A DNA stretch of 6,822 nucleotides, from contig CAUJIL010000126.1 of assembly GCA_963204845.1 (NCBI GenBank), positions 1-6,822 on the forward strand, read 5' to 3'. Below are positions 1 to 5,752 of this stretch, one piece after another; position 1 is the first letter of the stretch; each line of letters starts with the position of its first letter. The DNA comes from Pseudomonadota bacterium (GTDB lineage Bacteria; Pseudomonadota; Gammaproteobacteria; Pseudomonadales; UBA5518). A program made the translations under genes and the position numbers. The notes under the pieces were generated by a model. The model made no database searches. It was not told where the DNA came from and worked only from the letters and a program-made list of their open reading frames with translations.

Positions 1-653
1 CTGGTGCGCTCGGCCTTGCCGGCCCAGTTGAGGTAGGGCTCGGACAGGCGCTTGAGTTCTTCCAGCGCCTGGCGCATCACCGATTCGTCGCCACTGGCCA
101 GCGCATCGTCGATCAGGCGCTCGATCTGCGCGCGGCCCACGTCGAACTGCAGCGCCGGGTCGATGTGCGGATCCCAGGCCCAGGTGGTGCGCGGCTGCTC
201 GGGATCGGTTTCCGGCGTCACCACGCCCACATCGGGGTTGTTCTTGCGGGTCTGGTCGTGGCGGTAACTGATGACCCGCGCGCCATCGTCGGGCTTGCTC
301 GCCGCACGCGCCGGCTGCCCGGGTTTGCGGGGCAGCAGGCTCATCATCGTCTGCACGGTCTTCGGGCGCTTGGCCTCCTCGGGTATCTGCTGGGCTTCGA
401 GTTCGAGCGGGGCAGGGTCCTGCAGACCCGTGCGGCGCACGGATCCGCCACGACCCCGGCCGCGCACCAGCAGACCGGCGCCGATAAGCGCCGCCACCGC
501 GGTGTGAACCTCGGCTTCGTCGATCGTCAGCGCCTGCGCGGCAGCCATGACAAGCACGGATCTCGCCAGACTCTTGTTGCCGATGGAGGCGCCATCCTCG
601 GGCACCGCCTGCAGCACGAGCTGTTGCAACAGCGGGGCGGTCGGCTCTGTCAT
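1..653 (-). CDS. Site-specific DNA methyltransferase, type III Mod-like, N-terminal part (runs off the left edge)
   Basis: The frame is open from an ATG at 653 to the window edge, giving the first 217 residues. GGAGGG (657-662, minus strand) lies 3 bases before the ATG and fixes the start. Residues about 20-75 look like a winged-helix domain ending in the basic turn GRGRGGSVRR, a type seen at the N-terminus of restriction-modification methylases. Residues about 76-125 are Pro/Ala/Lys-rich and probably disordered. Residues 127-217 (VISYRHDQTRKNNPDVG, then WAWDPHIDPALQFD, then SEPYLNWAGKAERT) resemble, from memory, the conserved region preceding the catalytic domain of large adenine-specific methyltransferases of the Mod group. 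The SAM-binding FxGxG and catalytic DPPY motifs are expected later and lie outside the window, so activity cannot be judged. The likely role is N6-adenine methylation of DNA in a restriction or defence system, or as an orphan methylase. The DNA-methyltransferase family is fairly likely; the type III subtype is less sure. Confidence 0.62.
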   Translation of the reverse strand, partial: MTEPTAPLLQQLVLQAVPEDGASIGNKSLARSVLVMAAAQALTIDEAEVHTAVAALIGAGLLVRGRGRGGSVRRTGLQDPAPLELEAQQIPEEAKRPKTVQTMMSLLPRKPGQPARAASKPDDGARVISYRHDQTRKNNPDVGVVTPETDPEQPRTTWAWDPHIDPALQFDVGRAQIERLIDDALASGDESVMRQALEELKRLSEPYLNWAGKAERT

Positions 654-810
654 CGTCCCTCCATGCCGGTCACATCCATCGGGCCAGAGCCGGTACTTTC
701 CGGCATCGACAGCGGCACGGCAAGTGAGGCGCCGTGCGCGGCGCACCGCAGCGGAGGAGGCAGATCCAGTTTGCCGTCGCGTTCGGTCAGGCGCAGCTCA
801 TCCCCGCCTC
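654..810. other. Intergenic gap with small inverted repeats
   Basis: These 157 bases separate the PLP enzyme from the DNA methyltransferase. They hold a 7-bp inverted repeat (GCACGGC 715-721, GCCGTGC 731-737), an overlapping near-perfect palindrome GTGCGC-G-GCGCAC (734-746), and a 5-bp repeat GCCGG/CCGGC (689-693, 700-704). None is followed by a T-tract on the minus strand, so I do not call a terminator. A promoter for the methyltransferase could sit here, but I see no convincing -35/-10 pair. Confidence 0.35.
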
Positions 811-1983
811 TCAGGCCAGCGCCTGGCGCAGGTCCGCGATCAGGTCGGCCGTGTCCTCCAGCCCCACCGAGAGCCGCAACATCGCGTCCGAGATGCCGCG
901 CCGCGCGCGCTCCGCGGGGCTCAGCCCGTGGTGCGTGGTGGTGCACGGCTGCGTGACCAGGCTCTCGACGCCACCCAGGCTGGGCGCCAGCCGGAACACG
1001 CGCAGGCGGTCGGCGACCCGCGCCGCGGCCGCGCCGTCGCCGGCGACCTCGATGGTCAGCATGCCGCCGAAGCCGTGCATCTGGCGCTTCGCGAGCTCGT
1101 GTCCGGGAAAACCGGCGAGTCCGGGGTACAGCACACGCGCCACGCGCGGATGCCCCGCCATGGCGTCGGCGATCGCCTGCGCGCTGGCGTTCTGCTGGCG
1201 CACGCGCACCACCAGCGTGCGCAGGCTGCGCATCAGCAGGTCGGCCGTTCCCGGCGCGATCGTCGACCCGAGGTTCTTGCGCCAGTCACGCACCGGCAGC
1301 AGCAGTTCGCGCGAGCCCATCAGCGCCCCGGCCGTGAGGTCACTGTGGCCGCCGAGGTATTTGGTCGCGCTGTGCGTCACGAAGTCCGCGCCCAGCGCGA
1401 ACGGGCGCTGGTTGACCGGCGAGGCGAAGGTGTTGTCGACCGCGAGCAGCGCCCCGCGCGCATGCGCGACGGCGGCGATCGCACCGATGTCGAGCAGCTC
1501 CAGCGCCGGGTTGGTCGGCGTCTCGAGGAACACCAGCCGCGCGCCGCCGGCGAGCAGTCCGTCGAGCCGCCCGAGCTCGCTGCCCAGGATCAGGTGCGTG
1601 GGGATTCCGAGCAGCGGCAACTGGCGCTCCAACAGTTCCAGCGTGCCGCCGTAGGCATCGCCCACGCAGACGATGCCGTCGCGACCGTGGGTGAGGAACA
1701 GCGCCGCCTCGGCGGCCATCCCGGAGGCGAAGGCCCAGGCCATCTCCGCGCCCTCGATCGTCGCCAGCGTCTGCTCGAGCGCCTCGATGCTCGGGTTCAT
1801 CCCGTAGCGCGTGTACAGGCTGCCCGGCTTGCGGCCGTCGATCACGTCGAGCAGATCGGCCGTGCTCGGGAACGCGAAGGTGGTGGTGTGGTAGACCGGC
1901 AGCAGCGCGCTGCCGCGTGCGTCCTCGAGCGTGTGCCCGTGCACGCAGCGCGTTGACAGTCCGGCGTCGGCGGGGATGGCCAT
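811..1983 (-). CDS. Trans-sulfuration PLP enzyme, cystathionine gamma-synthase/lyase family
   Basis: A complete 390-residue protein, the usual length for Cys/Met-metabolism PLP enzymes (PF01053, fold type I). These cytosolic enzymes catalyse gamma-replacement or gamma-elimination on homoserine- or cysteine-derived substrates. Visible motifs: YTRYGMNP (57-64, phosphate-binding Tyr/Arg from the neighbouring subunit), ASGMAA (86-91), DNTFASP (183-189, the Asp contacting the pyridine nitrogen), SATKYLGGHSD (205-215, with K208 as the Schiff-base lysine), SLGGVESL (335-342) and LRLSVGLED (369-377, Arg for substrate carboxylate). All key residues are present. The residues DAYGGT (109-114) lack the cysteine typical of methionine gamma-lyase at the equivalent YGCT position. 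Cystathionine gamma-synthase, cystathionine gamma-lyase and O-succinylhomoserine sulfhydrylase remain possible and cannot be separated by eye. The ATG at 1983 is chosen because GGAGGAG lies 6 bases upstream and family similarity starts there. It follows the FkbM gene by 43 bases on the same strand. Confidence 0.93.
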   Translation of the reverse strand: MAIPADAGLSTRCVHGHTLEDARGSALLPVYHTTTFAFPSTADLLDVIDGRKPGSLYTRYGMNPSIEALEQTLATIEGAEMAWAFASGMAAEAALFLTHGRDGIVCVGDAYGGTLELLERQLPLLGIPTHLILGSELGRLDGLLAGGARLVFLETPTNPALELLDIGAIAAVAHARGALLAVDNTFASPVNQRPFALGADFVTHSATKYLGGHSDLTAGALMGSRELLLPVRDWRKNLGSTIAPGTADLLMRSLRTLVVRVRQQNASAQAIADAMAGHPRVARVLYPGLAGFPGHELAKRQMHGFGGMLTIEVAGDGAAAARVADRLRVFRLAPSLGGVESLVTQPCTTTHHGLSPAERARRGISDAMLRLSVGLEDTADLIADLRQALA

Positions 1984-1989
1984 CGCAAG

Positions 1990-1996
1990 CTCCTCC
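1990..1996 (-). promoter_or_regulatory. Ribosome binding site deciding the PLP-enzyme start
   Basis: GGAGGAG on the minus strand, 6 bases before the ATG at 1983. The frame stays open upstream to 2178, but that stretch overlaps the end of the FkbM gene and reads as a low-complexity Arg/Cys-rich shadow. This site therefore settles the start. Confidence 0.8.
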
Positions 1997-2026
1997 GTGT
2001 GTCTGGTTGCGCCGTGACCGCGCCGC

Positions 2027-3178
2027 TCAGCGCAGCCACAGCAGATTGACCTGGCCCTCGGTGGCCAGCAGTTCCCCGACGTCGACCGCCCGCAGGCCGT
2101 CGCCGTCGAACACGTGTGGCCGCAGCCCCGCGGCCAGCGGCAGGCGCAGCGGCTCCTCGATGTCGAGGGCCGCGGCACGCAGGAAACGCGGCGAGTATTC
2201 CATCAGCAGCATTGCACAGCGCGCGAGCACGCGCGATGCGCCACGCAGCGCCGCCGCCTCGTGCCCCTCGATATCGATCTTGAGCAGCCGCAGTGCCCGC
2301 TCGCCCCGCCCCGCCTCGTCCCAGAACGTATCCAGCGTGACCGTTGGCACCGCGATATCGTCGCCGGCGTGCAGCGGCAGCAGCGTGTGCCGACCACGGT
2401 TGCCCCCGCCGGCGCGATGCAGCGTGGCGCCGTTCCCCGTATCGCTGACCGCGGCCGCCACCACCTGCACGCGCCGCGACGCATTGCGTTCGAGGTTGCG
2501 CCGCAGCAACTCGCCGTTCTCCGGATCGGGCTCGAAGCAGAAGATCGACACCCCGGGCTCGGCCAGCCGGTCCAGCAGCACTGAATACCAGCCGATGTTC
2601 GCACCGACGTCGAGCGCCACCTCGCCGGTGCGCAGGCGCAGGTTCTCCAGCAGCCACGCCGTGAGCACGGGTTCGTGCACGCCGTGGCGCGCGAGCTTGC
2701 GTGCGTGCCGGTCCGCGGTGCGCGCCTCGAAGTGCATCGCGCAGTAGCGTGCCTCGGCCACCAGCGTGGGCGGACGCCGCACGCGACTGGTCCACAGATA
2801 GCGCGCCGCGCGCACCAGGTACGGCAGGCCGCGAGGGGGCCGGCGCGGAAAACGCCAGCGGCGCGCCGGCTCGCCCGCGTGCTGTTCGTCGCGCCGCGGG
2901 TACAGCCGGTCGAGCAGGCGTGCGGCACGCGCCGAACCGGCCCGCACGCGGTCGGGACCGAACATCGCGAGCTCGCGCTCGACGCGATGCGCGCGACCCG
3001 ACGATCCGCGCAGACGGACCCGCCGCAGACGCGGGTCGGGTACGGCATCGCCCGCAAGCAGCGCCTCCGGCGCGAGCAGCAGCACCTCGTGCGAGGCGCA
3101 GTCGGCAGCGGCCGCGCGCATCACCGTGGCGAGTTCTGCGCCAGTGGCATCGGCAAGCAACAGATAGGCAATGCGCAT
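2027..3178 (-). CDS. FkbM-family SAM-dependent methyltransferase
   Basis: A 383-residue protein whose C-terminal half is a FkbM-type methyltransferase domain (Methyltransf_21, PF05050). Motifs: ALDVGANIGWYS (188-199, glycine-rich SAM-binding loop), FEPDPEN (215-221, acidic residue expected to hold the ribose), VVAAAVSD (239-246) and LLKIDIEGHE (298-307, characteristic of the family). FkbM proteins usually O-methylate sugars of surface polysaccharides or hydroxyls of natural products; the substrate here cannot be told. The first ~165 residues begin MRIAYLLLADATG, continue with an Arg-rich stretch (about 100-137), and match nothing I recognise with confidence. No signal peptide or membrane segment is evident, so it should be cytosolic. 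The ATG at 3178 is preferred over a TTG at 3235, whose extra 19 residues look non-coding; neither has a clear Shine-Dalgarno sequence. The gene opens the minus-strand cluster and may be co-transcribed with the PLP enzyme 43 bases downstream. Confidence 0.88.
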   Translation of the reverse strand: MRIAYLLLADATGAELATVMRAAAADCASHEVLLLAPEALLAGDAVPDPRLRRVRLRGSSGRAHRVERELAMFGPDRVRAGSARAARLLDRLYPRRDEQHAGEPARRWRFPRRPPRGLPYLVRAARYLWTSRVRRPPTLVAEARYCAMHFEARTADRHARKLARHGVHEPVLTAWLLENLRLRTGEVALDVGANIGWYSVLLDRLAEPGVSIFCFEPDPENGELLRRNLERNASRRVQVVAAAVSDTGNGATLHRAGGGNRGRHTLLPLHAGDDIAVPTVTLDTFWDEAGRGERALRLLKIDIEGHEAAALRGASRVLARCAMLLMEYSPRFLRAAALDIEEPLRLPLAAGLRPHVFDGDGLRAVDVGELLATEGQVNLLWLR

Positions 3179-3395
3179 CGGGACAGCCGGGCCGGAATGG
3201 CGCGCATTCTGCACCGCCCCGCGGCGCACGCGCAAACGACAACGGGGACTTCCTTGATCACACCGGACAGCGAGGGCAAGCCTGGACTGCGTGAATTGTC
3301 CGTTTTATCTACTGTCGCGTCGATTCACCATACGCCCGCCCGCCAAGGGCATCAAAACCACGACGACACCATACCGGTAAAGGGGTATACGAAGA
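3179..3395. promoter_or_regulatory. Divergent intergenic region between FkbM and TonB-receptor genes
   Basis: These 217 bases must contain the promoters for both divergent genes. The central part (about 3290-3315) is AT-richer than its surroundings. A weak plus-strand candidate is TTGTCC (3296-3301) with TCGATT (3320-3325) at 18-bp spacing, too poor to call firmly. I found no clear operator such as a Fur-like palindrome. Near the receptor start there is a palindrome TACCGGTA (3372-3379) and an ATACC/GGTAT inverted repeat (3371-3375, 3384-3388). Confidence 0.45.
3381..3385 (+). promoter_or_regulatory. Ribosome binding site of the TonB-dependent receptor, partly within a small inverted repeat
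   Basis: AGGGG lies 10 bases before the ATG at 3396, a slightly long spacing. Its last two bases belong to the GGTAT arm of a 5-bp inverted repeat with ATACC at 3371-3375, so a weak hairpin could partly cover it. Confidence 0.4.
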
Positions 3396-5645
3396 ATGCA
3401 CATACGCAACCGCAAGGGCGCCCTCGCGCTGTCACTGGCGATCTCGCAACTGCTCGCGGCACAGGCCGTGTTCGCGCAGGAAGGCGCGGCGCCGGCCATC
3501 GAGGAGATGGTGGTCACCGCGCAGAAGCGCGAGCAGAGCCTGCAGGACGTACCGATTGCCGTCAGCGCCTTCGGCTCCGACCAGATCGAATCGCGCGGCA
3601 TCAGCAGCATCGAGAACCTGACCGCGCTGGCGCCGAACATCCAGATCAGCAAGGCACCGGGCAGCGCCACCGCCTCGCAGATCGCGGTGCGCGGCAGCGC
3701 GCAGCAGAACCCGGCGCTGTACTGGGATCCCACGGTCGGCATCTACGTCGACGGCGTCTACATCGGCAAGTCGCAGGGATCGATCTTCGACGTGATCGAC
3801 GTCGAGCGCATCGAGGTGTTGCGCGGGCCGCAGGGCACGCTGTACGGGCGCAACACGCTGGCCGGCGCGCTGTCGTTCATCACCCGCAAGCCGAGCGGCG
3901 AGTTCGCCGGTTCGGCGACCTTCGGCCTCGGCAACTACGACGAGCGCTCGACCAAGGTGTCGGTCGACCTGCCGCGGGTCGGCATCGCCAGCGTATCGTT
4001 CGGCCTGCAATCGCTGCAGCGCGACGGCTGGGTCGACGTCGATGGCCCCTCGCGCGAGGCAGCCAACCGCGACAGCTACGCCGGACGGCTGGCGGTGAAC
4101 CTCGCGTTCAGCGAGAACTTCGAGGCCGACTACCGCTTCGACCGCACCGACATCGACCAGAAGCCGCCGCTGAACCAGCTCTACCGCAGCAACCTCGGTA
4201 TCCCCGGCATGTCGCCGTCGAAGGATCGCGAGGACGAGGCGGCGCTCGACCTCGACGCGTACGAGGAATCGCAGGTCGACGGCCACTCGCTGACCCTGAG
4301 CTGGGAAATCGACGAGCACCACACGCTGAAGTCGATCACCGCGTACCGCGAAATGAGCTGGGACGACGGCATCGATCTCGACGGCAGCCCGGTGCCGGTC
4401 GCGCACACCTTCCGCAATTCCGACTACGACCAGACCTCGCAGGAACTGCAGCTGGTCGGCGGCAGTGACCGCTGGAACTACGTCGCGGGCCTCTATTACT
4501 TCGAGGACGACGGTTCCACGCTGAACCCGCAGACGTTCTTCTTCGGCACCTACAACTTCGATTCCCGCTACGCGTTCACCACCGAGTCGCGCGCCGTCTA
4601 CGGCCAGTTCGACTACCAGCTGACCGAGGCGCTGACGCTGACCGCCGGCCTGCGCTACACGGAGGAAGAGAAGACCATCGATCGCCTGCTCGGCGTGAAC
4701 TTCGCGACCGGCACGCCGTTCATCCCGCTGGTGCCCCAGGGAACCGAGGGCTCCGAGGACTTCAGCTCGACCACGCCGCTGATCAGCCTGGGCTACCAGC
4801 TGAACGACGACCACAGCGTCTACGCGAAGTACGCGCAGGGCTTCAAGAGCGGCGGCTTCAACGGCGAGTACGGCGTGGTCGGCGATCTCTCGCCCGCGGT
4901 GGTCGCGGCGAACGTCGCCGAGGTGCTGACGCCGTTCAAGCCGGAGGAGATCACGTCCTACGAAATCGGCTACAAGGGCAGCTTCCTCGACGGTCGCGCG
5001 CAGCTGAACGCCGCCGCGTTCTTCAACGAGGTGGACGACATGCAGCTGTCGATCTTCACCGCGCAGGGGGCTTCCGCCTCGGTGGTGCGCAACGCCGGCC
5101 AGGCCGAGACCAAGGGCATCGAGCTCGAGGGCGTGCTGGTCCCGATCGACGGGCTGCGCCTGCAGGCGAGCTACGGCTACCTGGACGCCGAGTACAAGGA
5201 GTTCCTCGACGCCGGCATCGACCAGGCCGACAACCGCGCGATGATCCACGCGCCCGAGCACGTGTTCAACCTGCTGGTCGACGCGCGCCTCGCCGAGACG
5301 CAGTACGGCACCTGGCGCGCGATCGCGGACTATGTGCACAAGGCCTCGTGGTATCCGTACCCGTACCAGCTCGCCGCGGGCGGCACGCTGCCGGCGTACG
5401 ACGCCACGCAGCCGGTGGCCGGTGACACCAAGGTGGACTCGGTAGGGTTGCTGAACCTGCGCCTGGCGCTGACCGAAATCCCGCTCGGCGAGGGCGAGGC
5501 CGAGGCGGCGCTGTGGGTACGCAACGCCACCGACGAGGAGCACGCGTCGAACTTCATCGACTTCGGGCCCGCCTTCGGCAATCTGACCACCTCCTACTGG
5601 CAGGACCCGCGCATGTACGGCGCGAGCGTCACCTACCGCTGGTAA
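3396..5645 (+). CDS. TonB-dependent outer-membrane receptor
   Basis: A complete 749-residue TonB-dependent receptor, which imports a scarce large nutrient across the outer membrane using TonB-ExbB-ExbD energy. Residues 1-27 form a Sec signal peptide (basic MHIRNRK, hydrophobic core, AVFA before Q28). A TonB box fits EEMVVTA (36-42). The plug domain spans about 49-167, with DVPIAVSAF, the plug signature GIYVDGVYIG (115-124) and VERIEVLRGPQGTLYGRNTLAG (136-157). The rest is the beta-barrel, including a YAKYAQGFKSGGFNGEY-type strand, and it ends in an aromatic residue (YRW), as outer-membrane barrels do for BAM recognition. There is no N-terminal STN secretin-like domain, so it is not a FecA-type transducer. 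The style (VVTAQKREQSLQDVP) is that of receptors common in marine and hydrocarbon- or steroid-using proteobacteria. The ligand could be a siderophore, carbohydrate or other compound; no neighbouring enzyme or regulator identifies it. The gene appears monocistronic, ending at a strong hairpin. Confidence 0.96.
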   Translation: MHIRNRKGALALSLAISQLLAAQAVFAQEGAAPAIEEMVVTAQKREQSLQDVPIAVSAFGSDQIESRGISSIENLTALAPNIQISKAPGSATASQIAVRGSAQQNPALYWDPTVGIYVDGVYIGKSQGSIFDVIDVERIEVLRGPQGTLYGRNTLAGALSFITRKPSGEFAGSATFGLGNYDERSTKVSVDLPRVGIASVSFGLQSLQRDGWVDVDGPSREAANRDSYAGRLAVNLAFSENFEADYRFDRTDIDQKPPLNQLYRSNLGIPGMSPSKDREDEAALDLDAYEESQVDGHSLTLSWEIDEHHTLKSITAYREMSWDDGIDLDGSPVPVAHTFRNSDYDQTSQELQLVGGSDRWNYVAGLYYFEDDGSTLNPQTFFFGTYNFDSRYAFTTESRAVYGQFDYQLTEALTLTAGLRYTEEEKTIDRLLGVNFATGTPFIPLVPQGTEGSEDFSSTTPLISLGYQLNDDHSVYAKYAQGFKSGGFNGEYGVVGDLSPAVVAANVAEVLTPFKPEEITSYEIGYKGSFLDGRAQLNAAAFFNEVDDMQLSIFTAQGASASVVRNAGQAETKGIELEGVLVPIDGLRLQASYGYLDAEYKEFLDAGIDQADNRAMIHAPEHVFNLLVDARLAETQYGTWRAIADYVHKASWYPYPYQLAAGGTLPAYDATQPVAGDTKVDSVGLLNLRLALTEIPLGEGEAEAALWVRNATDEEHASNFIDFGPAFGNLTTSYWQDPRMYGASVTYRW

Positions 5646-5654
5646 GCCCCTCCC

Positions 5655-5683
5655 GCCACGGCCGGCCGCGCGCCGGCCGTGGC
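5655..5683 (+). terminator. Strong GC-rich hairpin, probable terminator of the receptor gene
   Basis: A perfect 12-bp inverted repeat (GCCACGGCCGGC at 5655-5666 and GCCGGCCGTGGC at 5672-5683) with a 5-base loop starts 10 bases after the TAA. There is no long T-tract, only CATCCCTT following. It is therefore an L-shaped or Rho-assisted terminator, or a 3'-end stabilising stem, rather than a classical one. Confidence 0.65.
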
Positions 5684-5690
5684 GCCATCC

Positions 5691-5707
5691 CTTAAGCGGG
5701 TCTTAAG
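5691..5707 (+). promoter_or_regulatory. Tandem CTTAAG repeat resembling a PmrA-type response-regulator box
   Basis: CTTAAG at 5691-5696 and again at 5702-5707, separated by 5 bases, so the half-sites repeat every 11 bp, one helical turn. This is the arrangement of the PmrA box (two TTAA-centred hexamers separated by 5 bp), bound by dimers of the OmpR/PhoB-family regulator PmrA/BasR. A poor -10 candidate TAGTCT (5718-5723) would place the -35 region at about 5695-5700, inside the box, as in promoters activated by such regulators. That PmrA itself binds is inference. Confidence 0.5.
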
Positions 5708-5719
5708 TTTGCCACCCTA

Positions 5720-5740
5720 GTCTGGTGTCGACCTCCAGAC
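5720..5740. repeat. Inverted repeat upstream of the membrane sulfatase-like gene
   Basis: GTCTGG (5720-5725) and CCAGAC (5735-5740) form a 6-bp inverted repeat with a 9-base spacer, ending 12 bases before the GTG start. It could be an operator overlapping the promoter, or a small leader hairpin. Confidence 0.35.
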
Positions 5741-5752
5741 GATCGCCGGAAC

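Noticed and set aside
689..704. GCCGG/CCGGC hairpin as a terminator of the PLP-enzyme gene
   Set aside because: The stem is only 5 bp and no T-tract follows on the minus strand.
650..946. A 98-codon minus-strand frame over the PLP-enzyme 3' end and the gap
   Set aside because: It is mostly an out-of-frame reading of the PLP enzyme, with no ribosome site or motif.
547..1956. A 469-codon plus-strand frame over the PLP-enzyme gene
   Set aside because: It is antisense to an enzyme with all catalytic motifs, and its product is Arg/Ala/Gln-rich without recognisable domains.
1984..2178. Upstream extension of the PLP enzyme by 65 codons
   Set aside because: It overlaps the FkbM 3' end, is Arg/Cys-rich, and a strong Shine-Dalgarno sequence supports the ATG at 1983.
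3179..3235. TTG start extending FkbM by 19 residues
   Set aside because: There is no Shine-Dalgarno sequence before it and the extra residues resemble non-coding sequence. The ATG at 3178 begins a normal-looking protein.
1842..3242. A 466-codon minus-strand frame across the FkbM gene
   Set aside because: It is in a different frame from the motif-bearing FkbM frame and yields an Arg/Ala-rich shadow. Only its last residues echo the PLP-enzyme region, out of frame.
2675..4468. A 597-codon plus-strand frame spanning the FkbM gene, the intergenic region and the receptor start
   Set aside because: It is antisense to FkbM and then out of frame with the receptor; the product is low-complexity Arg/Ala-rich.
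3432..5543. A 703-codon open frame antisense to the TonB-dependent receptor
   Set aside because: It lies wholly inside a gene with clear signal peptide, plug and barrel motifs. Its translation is a Val/Leu/Arg/Gln-rich low-complexity product without family motifs, as expected from GC-rich codon bias.
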